A stretch of DNA of 42,831 nt from a virus. Position numbers and translations under genes: made by a program. Under the pieces are notes generated by a model. That model saw nothing but the letters and a program-made list of their open reading frames with translations. It was not told where the DNA came from and made no database searches. Shown here piece by piece: positions 11,409 through 20,141 of this stretch. Location: IMG/VR virus record IMGVR_UViG_3300042923_000213, positions 1-42,831 of that record; one strand, written 5' to 3'. The stretch's first letter is position 1; every line of letters begins with the position of its first letter.

Positions 11409-13820
11409 CTACGGTGTAGGGCTTATTGGGATGTACCCTTTAAATGCCCCGTTCACATATACTTCGAGGTAATTATTAAACCATTGTATTCCAATAGTTT
11501 GGACTGACAGGATACCGACTTTGCTGTTTAGGCTACTACTTATCCCTGAAAGACTACTCGACAGCCCAGTGACATCGCTTATGTCTATCCCGCTGATACC
11601 ACCATTGAATTCAATGTCACTTCCGATTTTGATTAAACTGGTTCCTGCATCGAGATTTAACGGGAAGTCGTCTGTCGTTATCCACATCCCATTAAAGGCG
11701 TAGATATTGCCTTTGGCGCTCGCATTCCCTAAATCCGTCCATTGAATTTGTGGATTGCTGTAGGCCGCGCTGAGCCTTAGCGTCTGCGCCCCGCTGGAAT
11801 TGTACTGCGAGAAGTCAGTGCCGCTCAGCGCAAGCCGTGCACCGCTTGAAGCGGTCTGTATCGTAAACCCTGTCAGTGTCCCTACATTAATCTGATTAGC
11901 GTTAACTGTCCCCGCATACACCCAGCCGGACTGCACTGTCGCCGCCTGGATGTTCAGCGCATTAACGAAGCTTGTCGTCACTGTGCCGTTAACGATCGTT
12001 GTTACTCCGGCAGCGTCTTTCGCTGTACCTAATCCCACGTTTGTGCCGACGACAAGAGAGTCAGATATTTGGGCCGAACTGACACTAATATTAAGGGCCT
12101 CTACAAATGACGTCGTTACCGTTCCGCCGATAATCGACGTAACCCCCGCAGCATCTTGAGCCGTCCCGATCTGCACGTTTGTGCCGACAGTCAGCGTATC
12201 AATTTGTGCGGTACTGATTTTGCCTGTCGAGACGTCGATCTTGTTTGCTTTCAACGAATCTATTAACGCTGACCCAATGAGTGCCGATCCAGCAATAAGT
12301 TGATCCGTGCCGATCGTGCCCGAGTAAATCCCCGTAGGCCCGATATAGGTCAGCTTACCGCTTAACCCCGAGATGTCGGTAATAGCCGGTGCTCCGACGC
12401 TGCTCCAGTTAATGGAGCCGCCCTCCATCTCGATGTCTCCCTTAAACTTGAGCTTGTTGGATAGGGCATCGTAATACAACCGATTTTCCCCGCCGACCTG
12501 CCATGTCAGTTCATCAGAGTTAAAAATGACCTTGCTGGCATGGTCTTCGCGCTCCACGATAAAGCCGTTCGTCCGGGTAACCGTCACACCGAAATAGCTC
12601 CGACCCTCTCGGACAGCCGTCGCATTAAGCCGGTTGATCTGCCCCGACAGTGTCCCCTCGACCTTGTATTCGCTCTGTTGCTCGCTTTTCGACGGCGCGT
12701 CAAAGCGCATCTTGAGTCCGCCCTTAAAACTGTACACCAAGTGTAGCAGCAGCGTTGAGCCGCCAGGCTGTGAGCCCTCATAACCATCCCAAGTGATATC
12801 CGCATCCTGCCAAGCTACATCGGCAGTCGCCCATGTCAGCTCCGCCGCAGGCGTGCCGTAGCGGATACGGTCGCCAACGTCAAACTGCGGGTAGCCTCGG
12901 ACGTCCATTGTAGCTGGAGTGTACGTGTAGCCGCTCAGCTGCGCGTATAGATCGTCCATCATGGCTGGCGTCACAAATGGATTTTCGAGCGTCAATGTGT
13001 GGTTCTCGTCGCCTGAGCCGCGTTCATAGGTCAAGCCATCGTCAGTGTTGTAGACGACCACCAGCCGCGTATACGTCTTCTGCGGGTTGGTCTGGACCAC
13101 GGTTACATAGTCAGCCTTGCTGAACGCCGCCACGGGCTCGTCAGCAGCGCCAAACGTGCGCCATTGGATTAATCCATCCCGGTCGACATAGACGCAGGAG
13201 CTATGCACGGACGCGATGTAGGCAAGCATTTGGCGGCAACTGTAACCCGCTGGCCCGGCTTGGATTTGATAGGCTGGATCGATCTGTACGCTGCTGCCTG
13301 TGGTAAAGCCGGCGCGGCTACAAACCTCCGTCCATACCGCCGCCATCGTCGTCGGATAAGTCAGCGACGAGACATACGGGATGTCGCTAAATCGCAGCCG
13401 GTCGGCACAGGTCAGCACCAATATGTTGCCTTGGACGATCTCGCGCGTGTCGACGTAAAATTCGCCCATCGGCAGCCGCTCGGTAACGTTACCCTGCCAC
13501 GGGAAATCTGCATCCTGCCAAGTGACATCGGCGTCTTGCCATGCTACGTCTGCGCCGTTTTGCGAATCAGGCAGCTGCAGCGCGACGTAAGGCACGATAC
13601 GAGCATTGACCGGAACGACGACGTTTTTAAGCCGCAGGATGAGCTGCGACGATATGGCCGCACCGATCTGGAATTCTTCGCCGCCGGTCACTCCCTGCGA
13701 GATGTCAAATTCGACGATTTGGTCGTTGTAGTATTCCGTACCGGCTATGTCGACCTTAACAAGATACTGCGGGCTGCGCCTGGTCAGATACTCCTTGAAT
13801 AATTCGGATATCGTTTGCAT
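11409..13820 (-). CDS. phage tail protein / tail-tip host-interaction protein, 803 aa
   Basis: The N-terminal about 360 residues (MQTISELFKEYLTRRSPQYL, YNDQIVEFDISQGVTGGEEF, MPSGEFYV-like MGEFYVDTREIVQG) follow the pattern of Paenibacillus-type tail-tip structural proteins. Short WQDAD repeats (ADVAWQDADVTWQDADFPWQ, again near ATADVAWQDADITWDG) lie within it. The C-terminal half is beta-helical, with two copies of a roughly 35-residue unit (TVGTNVQIGTAQDAAGV, VVGTNVGLGTAKDAAGV, each followed by GTVTTSFV.ALNI) and a terminal GLSSSLSGISSSLNSKV segment. It probably forms the tail tip and contacts the cell. The ATG at 13820 follows GGGGGCGCAT. Confidence 0.8.
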   Translation of the reverse strand: MQTISELFKEYLTRRSPQYLVKVDIAGTEYYNDQIVEFDISQGVTGGEEFQIGAAISSQLILRLKNVVVPVNARIVPYVALQLPDSQNGADVAWQDADVTWQDADFPWQGNVTERLPMGEFYVDTREIVQGNILVLTCADRLRFSDIPYVSSLTYPTTMAAVWTEVCSRAGFTTGSSVQIDPAYQIQAGPAGYSCRQMLAYIASVHSSCVYVDRDGLIQWRTFGAADEPVAAFSKADYVTVVQTNPQKTYTRLVVVYNTDDGLTYERGSGDENHTLTLENPFVTPAMMDDLYAQLSGYTYTPATMDVRGYPQFDVGDRIRYGTPAAELTWATADVAWQDADITWDGYEGSQPGGSTLLLHLVYSFKGGLKMRFDAPSKSEQQSEYKVEGTLSGQINRLNATAVREGRSYFGVTVTRTNGFIVEREDHASKVIFNSDELTWQVGGENRLYYDALSNKLKFKGDIEMEGGSINWSSVGAPAITDISGLSGKLTYIGPTGIYSGTIGTDQLIAGSALIGSALIDSLKANKIDVSTGKISTAQIDTLTVGTNVQIGTAQDAAGVTSIIGGTVTTSFVEALNISVSSAQISDSLVVGTNVGLGTAKDAAGVTTIVNGTVTTSFVNALNIQAATVQSGWVYAGTVNANQINVGTLTGFTIQTASSGARLALSGTDFSQYNSSGAQTLRLSAAYSNPQIQWTDLGNASAKGNIYAFNGMWITTDDFPLNLDAGTSLIKIGSDIEFNGGISGIDISDVTGLSSSLSGISSSLNSKVGILSVQTIGIQWFNNYLEVYVNGAFKGYIPISPTP

Positions 13821-13829
13821 ATGCGCCCC

Positions 13830-14195
13830 CTATCGCTCCGTCAGTGTTACCTTGAGCCCTGACCAACGGATGTCATCACCATTGCCGACAGCGAATGGCG
13901 AAGGGCGATTGCCGACGTAAAACGTCTTGGTTTCGTATTGTCCGGACATCGGATCAGGGTAACGGAGCTCAAAGAATTCATCCTTCATAGCCGTCAGAAT
14001 GGCTGATATATCGTCCCAAGCCAGCACGCCCCATGACATATCGATTTGCCGCTTAACGGCGATCCGTGAGCGTGTCAGCGTGCCGTCTGCTGTTCTGGTC
14101 GTAGCTTCGGCATCGTCCAAGTCCAGAGCCGTAACGGAAAACGAAGAAGGATGGACAGCTATGTCCACTCCGTTGATTTGCAAATATGCTGCCAT
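13830..14195 (-). CDS. tail protein of the DUF6711 type, 121 aa
   Basis: Begins MAAYLQINGVDIAVHPSSFS and contains RTADGTLTRSRIAVKRQIDM, FFELRYPDPMSGQYETKTFY and WSGLKVTLTER, as in DUF6711 proteins encoded right after tape-measure genes in Bacillota siphoviruses. It is probably a distal-tail or tail-tip component. The ATG at 14195 follows GGGAGGACAGTT. Nine bases separate its stop from the start of the 803-aa tail protein. Confidence 0.75.
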   Translation of the reverse strand: MAAYLQINGVDIAVHPSSFSVTALDLDDAEATTRTADGTLTRSRIAVKRQIDMSWGVLAWDDISAILTAMKDEFFELRYPDPMSGQYETKTFYVGNRPSPFAVGNGDDIRWSGLKVTLTER

Positions 14196-14206
14196 AACTG
14201 TCCTCC

Positions 14207-16930
14207 CTATGGTTGATAGGCCGATTGGCCGGTGTAACGTTGATAAGTTTGCTGCGCCCGGTTGACTGCACGGCCAAACTCAATATCGCCTATTCGGATA
14301 GATGGGTCTTTGTTTGCGATCACGCGCAGCAGCTCGATCATTGACGCCAGCGCAGCAACCACCTCCGCATTGCTGCCGTTTAGCATCTCCTGCAGCTTAC
14401 TGAGCGGCGAAACGACTTCCGGATCTGTCCTGGCTCCTTTGTTGTCACCGACCATAGCAAGCGCGGGTGCGCTGACAAGGCCGCCTTCGGCCAGCTTAGG
14501 GATTTGCGGGATGTTGATGCCGAAAGTTTTGCCACCAAGCCCCGGTACCCAATCCGGCGCATCGATACTGATCTTGTTCAGCCCTCGAAACACGATGTTC
14601 ATCGCGTCAATAATGAGATTCAGCGCGCCTTTGACGACCCCGACAAGCACATCAAAGATACCGCCAAAGATATCCTTGACGCCTTCCCACGCCTTACGCC
14701 AGTTGCCTGTGAAGACCCCGGTAATAAAGTCGATGATGCCGCCAAGCACCCTGAATATGCCCTTAGCCACGTCAGCAAGGACCCCGACGACGGTGCCGAC
14801 TACGTCCGTAATGATGTTGATGGCTTCTACAAAGCCTGGAGCCAATAGATCAATAAGCCAATTAATGATTGGCATGACAAATCCGTTGAACAACTCCATA
14901 GCCGAATCGACCAATTTAAAAACAAATTCTCCGACTTGCTCGACCAACGCTTTCAGATGCTTATCCCATAGCCATGACAGCATCTTTAAAAACGGCTCGA
15001 TGATAGGCTTGAGGACTTTATCCCATAGACTCTGAAAGAGGTCTCGGATAGACTCCGTCGTCTCGGCCAAATCTTTCAACGTCGTCTCGCCGTACTTCTT
15101 CCACAAATCCGTTATGATCTGGAGTGTGTCCAAGACGATTTTTTTAATCAGTTTCATGGCCGGTTCAAGTACAGATTTGTAAATATCGTTGATCAGGTTA
15201 ATCGCCCATTTAAACGTTGCCGCAAACTCCTTAATCGCGAACACGGCTATATCGGTAAAGATCGGAACGAACGTTTTTTGGATCGCCGCACTGATCGGGA
15301 CAATAAACTGGTTGATTATATAATCCATAAACGGCGCGATCGTATTATTGATCAGGCTTTGCAAGCTCGTTGCGATCGTCGGCATGGACTCGATAAAGGC
15401 ATTTTTAAGCTTGTCAATATTCGGCATCCACGTATTGGCCCATAACTCCGATACCGTGCTTGTAATGTTGCGAAACGTATCTGCAAAGAGCTGCATGGCC
15501 GTGACGAGGACATCCGAAAATACCGGAGCAAAATTAGTCACAAACGAATTGACGATCGGCGGCACAAAGTCTTGCAAGATGTAATTCGCCACCGGGCTCA
15601 GGAAATTATCCTTAAGCTGTAAAGCCGATTCGCCGATGCTTCGAAGCGATTCCGCTACTGGCCCTTTTACGTTTTGGAATTGTGTCGCCAAAACGTCACC
15701 AACGCCAGAAAACTCAGTCGTAAAGTATGTTCGTATTGCGGACAACCCACTCTTCACTGAGCTGCCGAGCTCGCCGAGAATCGGCTTTACCTTGTCGACC
15801 ATACCCTGCACTTGCTGCTGAATCGCATCTGTGCCAAGGTCGACTTCACCAACTTTGCCCAGATCGATCCCGCCAGCGGCCCCAATCGCGCCGAAGCTGG
15901 CTGCTGAATCGTCCAGGGCATCCGCCGTTTTCTGCGACAGTAAATTCAGATCGTCGAAGCTGCCCAGCGAGCCTTTAATTGCTTTACCGGCCTTTTTGAC
16001 ATCTTTGCCAGCATCGCCTGCCGCACCACCCATGCCTTCCAGCGCTGCGGTTGAATCCTTAGCGGCACCGGACGTCGCTTGCTGGTCCCCGAATATCGCA
16101 GCGGTAAACGCCTTGAAATACTCGGCAGCCACCTGCAGCTTTGCGATTAAGGCATTGAGCCATTTGATGGCCGGAGCCAAGATGTTGATAAACCCTTGCC
16201 CCATCGTGCCTTGGAAGATTTTCCATTGCTCCGAAAGTAAACGGGTTTGGTTTGCCCACCCGGTGCTTGTGCGCGCAAAGTCGCCTTGCGCATCCGAGCT
16301 GACGCTGAGGAGGTAATTGTACCGCAGCAAAACTTGTTCGGCCTGCGTCATCGCCGTCCAGCTTTTTTTGATGCCTTTGCTCAGCGCATAGGCTTCTAGG
16401 TTGGCGACAGACAGGTTAATGCCGAGCTGCTGCAATGGATCAACTTCGCCGGCGAGCCCTGAACGTATTTTTTCAAACGCTTCATCGTTGCCGAGATTGT
16501 AAAAGGATGCGAAGTCCGCAGATAAACCGGTCAGCTTGGTCGACATATCCCGGATCGCATCTCCGGTTAATCCGGACGATTTAAGCATGGCACCTAACAC
16601 GGATGTATACCGCTTGGCTGACAGTTCCGACAAGCCGAATTGCTGTAGCGCCGTGTCAGCGAAAGCATTGACTTCTGCGGCCATGCTGCCAAATGTCACG
16701 TCGACAACGTTCTGGACCTCGTTCAGATCGGAGGCGAGTTGGATGGCATCCTTACCAAAGTGGACAAGTCCGCTTACAGCAAACGCCCCAGCGATGACTC
16801 CGCCAAGGCGCTTAAATGCATTGCCGACCATTCCGTCGACTTTATTGGATATGCCTGTGAGCTCTTTCTGAAACTCGCCAAAATTGATGCCTAGATCAAG
16901 GTCAATCTTGCCGACACTATCGCCCGCCAT
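14207..16930 (-). CDS. tail tape measure protein, 907 aa
   Basis: N-terminal features of tape measures: IDLDLGINFGEFQKELTGIS, ASDLNEVQNVVDVTFGSMAA, FADTALQQFGLSELSAKRYT, LLRYNYLLSVSSDAQGDFAR. Long helical and coiled-coil stretches follow, then a hydrophobic segment (about 700-780: VVGVLADVAKGIFRVLGGII, VLVGVVKGALNLIIDAMNIV). By the usual rule of about 1.5 angstrom per residue the tail would be roughly 135 nm; this is inference. The start at 16930 overlaps the tail chaperone by 14 bases, with GGGGGCGGAGG upstream. Confidence 0.95.
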   Translation of the reverse strand: MAGDSVGKIDLDLGINFGEFQKELTGISNKVDGMVGNAFKRLGGVIAGAFAVSGLVHFGKDAIQLASDLNEVQNVVDVTFGSMAAEVNAFADTALQQFGLSELSAKRYTSVLGAMLKSSGLTGDAIRDMSTKLTGLSADFASFYNLGNDEAFEKIRSGLAGEVDPLQQLGINLSVANLEAYALSKGIKKSWTAMTQAEQVLLRYNYLLSVSSDAQGDFARTSTGWANQTRLLSEQWKIFQGTMGQGFINILAPAIKWLNALIAKLQVAAEYFKAFTAAIFGDQQATSGAAKDSTAALEGMGGAAGDAGKDVKKAGKAIKGSLGSFDDLNLLSQKTADALDDSAASFGAIGAAGGIDLGKVGEVDLGTDAIQQQVQGMVDKVKPILGELGSSVKSGLSAIRTYFTTEFSGVGDVLATQFQNVKGPVAESLRSIGESALQLKDNFLSPVANYILQDFVPPIVNSFVTNFAPVFSDVLVTAMQLFADTFRNITSTVSELWANTWMPNIDKLKNAFIESMPTIATSLQSLINNTIAPFMDYIINQFIVPISAAIQKTFVPIFTDIAVFAIKEFAATFKWAINLINDIYKSVLEPAMKLIKKIVLDTLQIITDLWKKYGETTLKDLAETTESIRDLFQSLWDKVLKPIIEPFLKMLSWLWDKHLKALVEQVGEFVFKLVDSAMELFNGFVMPIINWLIDLLAPGFVEAINIITDVVGTVVGVLADVAKGIFRVLGGIIDFITGVFTGNWRKAWEGVKDIFGGIFDVLVGVVKGALNLIIDAMNIVFRGLNKISIDAPDWVPGLGGKTFGINIPQIPKLAEGGLVSAPALAMVGDNKGARTDPEVVSPLSKLQEMLNGSNAEVVAALASMIELLRVIANKDPSIRIGDIEFGRAVNRAQQTYQRYTGQSAYQP

Positions 16931-17285
16931 CGCCTCCGCCCCCTTTCCCGCCGAACATCGCCGCGATCATTTTGCTTATGGTTTGTACGTCCTGTACCGC
17001 CTGTTGCGGATCAGCAAGCTTGCGCATTGCTTGCCGATTGCGCCACTCCCGATAGATCCGGCGCTGATCCGGCGTAAATGCCTTGATCGTCTTTTGGTCC
17101 TTTTCGCTCCGAATGGCGACGACTGCGCCTAATGGGGTATCTGACATTAGCCCCGACACCAGCGTGCAAAACTCGTCCCAAGGCATATCCTTGTGTTGCC
17201 GAATGCGAATGCCATATTGCTTGGCGAGGCTTGCCTCGATCAGCGGCCAATCGTCAACGGTGTCGTACCAGGAATCAGCGGTCTT
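16917..17285 (-). CDS. tail assembly chaperone, C-terminal frame (Gp15-like), probably made by ribosomal frameshift
   Basis: The reading frame from about 17285 gives KTADSWYDTVDDWPLIEASL, AKQYGIRIRQHKDMPWDEFC, TLVSGLMSDTPLGAVVAIRS, a well-conserved tail chaperone segment. There is no ATG, GTG or TTG between the last upstream stop in this frame and the start of the conserved segment. The first ATG (17186) lies about 33 residues inside it. It lies one base out of frame (+1, equivalently -2) from the upstream chaperone, which stops at 17284. Production as a frameshifted fusion of about 220 aa is therefore the best reading. It assists tape-measure packing during tail assembly. Confidence 0.8.
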   Translation of the reverse strand, partial: KTADSWYDTVDDWPLIEASLAKQYGIRIRQHKDMPWDEFCTLVSGLMSDTPLGAVVAIRSEKDQKTIKAFTPDQRRIYREWRNRQAMRKLADPQQAVQDVQTISKMIAAMFGGKGGGGDGGR

Positions 17286-17589
17286 ACTCCGCCCGGCGAA
17301 ATCGTGCCTCGGCTTCCTCGTAGGTCAAGTCCTGCATCGCGGCTAAAATAGCCGTCATGATCACCTTGAAGTTATTCATCGACATCGACATGACGTCGAT
17401 CTCTTTCGATGCTTCATCTCCCAAGGCGAGCCCGATTGCTTCAACGGCCTTTTGCGCGCCGCCGCTAGCGAGCTCTTGAAACTTGAACACGACATTCATG
17501 CTATTATCGATTGGATAGACCTTCTCACCGATCTGGATAGTTGGCCGTTCGGCGCTGAGTTTGTCGGTGATGTTGATGCTTTTTCCCAT
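17284..17589 (-). CDS. tail assembly chaperone, N-terminal frame, 101 aa
   Basis: The product (MGKSINITDKLSAERPTIQI, GEKVYPIDNSMNVVFKFQEL, MSMNNFKVIMTAILAAMQDL) has the size and position of the short 'G' chaperone between tail tube and tape measure. The ATG at 17589 follows AAAGGATGAAGCGAT. The frame closes with GAG TAA at 17284 while the conserved 'T' part continues in the +1 frame. A TTT-C (17301-17298) in the overlap is a plausible +1 slip point; no classical -1 heptamer is seen. Confidence 0.8.
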   Translation of the reverse strand: MGKSINITDKLSAERPTIQIGEKVYPIDNSMNVVFKFQELASGGAQKAVEAIGLALGDEASKEIDVMSMSMNNFKVIMTAILAAMQDLTYEEAEARFRRAE

Positions 17590-17601
17590 ATCGCTTCATC
17601 C

Positions 17602-17635
17602 TTTCAAAAGTAAAAGCGTTTCAAAAGTAAAAGCG
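17602..17635. repeat. 17-bp exact tandem duplication
   Basis: TTTCAAAAGTAAAAGCG occurs at 17602-17618 and again directly at 17619-17635, in the gap between tail tube and chaperone. The duplication doubles an A/G-rich stretch just upstream of the chaperone's ribosome binding site and overlaps the T-tract of the terminator on the minus strand. Confidence 0.9.
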
Positions 17636-17650
17636 GCCCCGCAGGACCGC
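17622..17650 (-). terminator. terminator after the tail tube gene
   Basis: On the minus strand GCGGTCC pairs with GGGCCGC (one G-U) within 17650-17633, followed by TTTTACTTTTG. It lies nine bases after the tail tube stop, so it likely trims transcription after the highly expressed tube gene. Confidence 0.75.
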
Positions 17651-17658
17651 CTTCCGAA

Positions 17659-18345
17659 TTATGCGTCTACCCAAACCGCGTAGAGCGTAAGGTTGTTGCT
17701 CGGCATCGTGACCGTTGCGCCGGCTGCGTAATCCGTTCCGCTGCCATTGGCCGCTGTATTCCACTTCGAAAATACTTTACCGACTGGCGGAGTGAATACC
17801 GTTCCTGTAGCAGCTACAAACGTGCCGCCAACGACCATGTTGAATCCACTTGGTCCGATGCCGGTTCCGCCATTCGCGTTGTAGCCTACGCTAAAAGTCG
17901 GCGCAGGAGTGTACGTCGGCTTACCGTCGCTCATAATCTCAACTTCAAGCGCAGAGACGTTTGTCGAGTCGCCGCCGTTCGGCGCGCTTACGTTGACGAT
18001 GCAGTCAAACGCCAGCGCAGAAGTGTCCGGGAACACAATTTCGAATTTACTGGAGCAATCCAAACCGCTCGCCCATGCGGTATTGGCAACGTAATCATTA
18101 CCCGGATCGCCGACATGGCGTTTACCGTTAAGGGTAATGCCAAACCCTTTCCCGGTCGCCAAACGTCTCATCCAGCCCTCAGTCTCCATCGGCGTCCATT
18201 CTTCGACGTTCGTGTCGATTGAAATTTCAAAGGTTTCCATATCCTTGATGATCTTCATGTCTCCCGATTCGCTTTCCCTGCCGGCTGTGCCGATCTTGAA
18301 CTCGATGTTAAATACGGGAAACACGCCACTTGTTACTTCTGGCAT
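17659..18345 (-). CDS. major tail tube protein with C-terminal Ig-like InlB-type repeat, 228 aa
   Basis: Residues 1-150 form the tube subunit (MPEVTSGVFPVFNIEFKIGT, MKIIKDMETFEISIDTNVEE, EGWMRRLATGKGFGITLNGK, NDYVANTAWASGLDCSSKFE). The C-terminal about 75 residues (VGYNANGGTG, FSKWNTAANGSGTDYAAGAT, NNLTLYAVWVDA) match the Listeria-Bacteroides (InlB B-repeat / Flg_new) fold. Such domains decorate the outside of many phage tail tubes. The ATG at 18345 follows GAGGTGATAAGG; the GTG at 18354 is within the binding site. Next genes: tail terminator upstream, chaperones downstream. Confidence 0.9.
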   Translation of the reverse strand: MPEVTSGVFPVFNIEFKIGTAGRESESGDMKIIKDMETFEISIDTNVEEWTPMETEGWMRRLATGKGFGITLNGKRHVGDPGNDYVANTAWASGLDCSSKFEIVFPDTSALAFDCIVNVSAPNGGDSTNVSALEVEIMSDGKPTYTPAPTFSVGYNANGGTGIGPSGFNMVVGGTFVAATGTVFTPPVGKVFSKWNTAANGSGTDYAAGATVTMPSNNLTLYAVWVDA

Positions 18346-18350
18346 CCTTA

Positions 18351-18740
18351 TCACCTCACATAGTAAATAATTGTTTCAATCACATATTCATAAGTGCCTT
18401 CGTTGTCCGTCCCTACGCCGATCGGAGCATCAAAACGAAGATCGGACAGAACGACACGCCTGCCGCCGATCGTTACACCGGAAACGCCGAATAGGGCATC
18501 GTATACTTCCTGTGCCTTGGCCTCCGCCGAGTCCGCATTGCGCCCCCAATGGACGAGGATCGATATTCCTTTGGTCGCATATGACGTGTTGCTCAGGCCG
18601 CCTACAGCGATCACAGGCGCTCGTCCGGCGAGCGGATACACGCCGATGCACTCCGGCTTTTTACCGTCCATCTTGCCGATGTACCACTGTGGGCAGGTGA
18701 CTTGGGTTTTCAGCCAATCTCGAATTTCGGCCAAGGTCAT
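18351..18740 (-). CDS. minor capsid / tail terminator protein (Minor_capsid_3 type), 129 aa
   Basis: Product MTLAEIRDWLKTQVTCPQWY, GKMDGKKPECIGVYPLAGRA, GISILVHWGRNADSAEAKAQ, ending YEYVIETIIYYVR, matches the minor capsid 3 family, equivalent to tail terminators that cap the tube. The ATG at 18740 overlaps the upstream stop (ATGA) and has GGGGAGG upstream. It sits immediately before the tail tube gene, the conserved order. Confidence 0.85.
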   Translation of the reverse strand: MTLAEIRDWLKTQVTCPQWYIGKMDGKKPECIGVYPLAGRAPVIAVGGLSNTSYATKGISILVHWGRNADSAEAKAQEVYDALFGVSGVTIGGRRVVLSDLRFDAPIGVGTDNEGTYEYVIETIIYYVR

Positions 18741-19135
18741 TGGATAAACCTCCCCGAGAATTTACGCCAAAGTTCTTTAAAGACACGCTTGACGATATTC
18801 TCTTTGCCGCCGTTTGCCCACTCCTCCAGCCAAAGCCCCTGAGCGTTCCGGTTCTTGTCGCGGCGGAAGTTGTATTCGGGATGGAAGTAGAGCCGCCGGG
18901 CGTATGGCGTATCGTAGACGATCGATACACGGCCTTTTTTTACATTGCGGTCATCCACAAAGGCGCTGCGCTCCAGCTCACCTGTTTGCTTAGGTACGAC
19001 TTCGGCAGTCATCACGTCGGTCAGGATGCTTCCTCGCGAGCCATCGACGGTCATTTCGAGAGCTTGGATAGCAGCGTTTTGGATTTGCTTGACGGCCGTT
19101 GGATTTAGCGTCGTCCGCGATCGCACCTTAGCCAT
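18737..19135 (-). CDS. head-tail joining / minor capsid protein (HK97 gp10-like), 132 aa
   Basis: The product (MAKVRSRTTLNPTAVKQIQN, VPKQTGELERSAFVDDRNVK, GRVSIVYDTPYARRLYFHPE, WANGGKENIVKRVFKELWRK) shows the 'TGxLxxS...YAxxxH' pattern of gp10-like neck proteins. The ATG at 19135 follows GGAGTTGAGTTGAT. It is between the head-closure protein and the tail terminator, as expected for the neck. Confidence 0.8.
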   Translation of the reverse strand: MAKVRSRTTLNPTAVKQIQNAAIQALEMTVDGSRGSILTDVMTAEVVPKQTGELERSAFVDDRNVKKGRVSIVYDTPYARRLYFHPEYNFRRDKNRNAQGLWLEEWANGGKENIVKRVFKELWRKFSGRFIQ

Positions 19136-19136
19136 A

Positions 19137-19460
19137 TCAACTCAACTCCAATTCCGTCGAAAAGACGCTGCCGTCAGGATTTCGAGGACGCTTAACGCGG
19201 TAAATATCCTTGCGCTCGCTGCCGAACATGACATACCCCTCGAACGACGTGTAGCTCGGTGCTATATCGCCCTCAATGATGATCAGCCCGGATAGCAACA
19301 CCAGGACGTGCTTAGCGTCCATTACTCGGCGCGACTTCTCGTCGTAAAAACATTTGCCGTCATACAGCAGCGTTGCAACCGGCTCGCCGTCCTCCGACAG
19401 CGCTGTACGATACACTTTGACCGGTGTGACCTGGTTCCACTTTGGAAATGGGAATTTCAT
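19137..19460 (-). CDS. head closure / stopper protein, 107 aa
   Basis: The protein (MKFPFPKWNQVTPVKVYRTA, GKCFYDEKSRRVMDAKHVLV, IIIEGDIAPSYTSFEGYVMF) is beta-rich and follows the connector gene, like minor capsid 2 or YqbH/gp16-type stoppers. The start is ATG at 19460 (TGATG overlap, GGAGGCTGTGCTG upstream); GTG at 19466 is too close to the binding site. It would close the portal channel after DNA packaging. Confidence 0.75.
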   Translation of the reverse strand: MKFPFPKWNQVTPVKVYRTALSEDGEPVATLLYDGKCFYDEKSRRVMDAKHVLVLLSGLIIIEGDIAPSYTSFEGYVMFGSERKDIYRVKRPRNPDGSVFSTELELS

Positions 19461-19831
19461 CAGCACAGCCTCCGATTGGTCAAGCCTGTCGCCTTGAGCA
19501 AATTTAAAACGGCGCTGGAAGTTTGGATGCCCCCTGCGCCGGTGCTTTGATCTTTACCGAAACTCATTGACGTACTACCAGCGCCGTAGCTGGAGAAAGG
19601 TACATTCAAAAAGTCGCCATATCGAGTTAAAAAGTCCGCATGTTGACAAACGGCCTTTTTAACTCGAGTCTGCTGGAACGGCGTCAGGTTGGCAAATCCG
19701 ATACCGACGATGCGGCTATATGTTAGGATGTCAATTTCGTCGGACGCCTGATCCAGTGCCTTATCCAGACCTTCCGAAGGGATACTGCCGTCGCCGTACA
19801 ATGCATAATCGTCTGCATCCGCATAAGCCAT
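19460..19831 (-). CDS. head-tail connector protein, 123 aa
   Basis: The helical protein (MAYADADDYALYGDGSIPSE, LDKALDQASDEIDILTYSRI, FQQTRVKKAVCQHADFLTRY) matches the SPP1 gp15 / YqbG connector pattern that extends the portal. The ATG at 19831 follows GAGGTGTGGCAA; a longer upstream reading to 19885 lacks a binding site. Precedes the stopper by a TGATG overlap. Confidence 0.8.
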   Translation of the reverse strand: MAYADADDYALYGDGSIPSEGLDKALDQASDEIDILTYSRIVGIGFANLTPFQQTRVKKAVCQHADFLTRYGDFLNVPFSSYGAGSTSMSFGKDQSTGAGGIQTSSAVLNLLKATGLTNRRLC

Positions 19832-19841
19832 TTGCCACACC

Positions 19842-20141
19842 TCACTTATACAGAATCCACGCCGAGCCGGGTGCAGAAAAATCAAGGACGATGCTCGTAT
19901 TCAGTTGCATCGGCGCGGTCACCAAGTCGAGCCCTGCATCATCTGACAGCTCTGTCCAGGCTTCCGTATCGTCATCTTTCAGCGTGACAGTGATGCCGTT
20001 GGTATTGACGATGATCTTAGCTACTTTGCCCGCGGAATCCTTAACTTCAATGGCTCCGGCACCCTCCGCTTCGACTAACGCGGAAGTCCACCCCCTTGCA
20101 AATTCCTGCTCCATAATTTCCGTTAACCTTGGGATGCTCAT
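19842..20141 (-). CDS. virion-associated small protein, 99 aa, unknown
   Basis: Begins MSIPRLTEIMEQEFARGWTS and is otherwise beta-rich (GAIEVKDSAGKVAKIIVNTN, PMQLNTSIVLDFSAPGSAWI). The ATG at 20141 overlaps the upstream stop (ATGA). It lies between capsid and connector genes in the head block, so a head accessory role is likely. No family is recognised. Confidence 0.65.
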   Translation of the reverse strand: MSIPRLTEIMEQEFARGWTSALVEAEGAGAIEVKDSAGKVAKIIVNTNGITVTLKDDDTEAWTELSDDAGLDLVTAPMQLNTSIVLDFSAPGSAWILYK

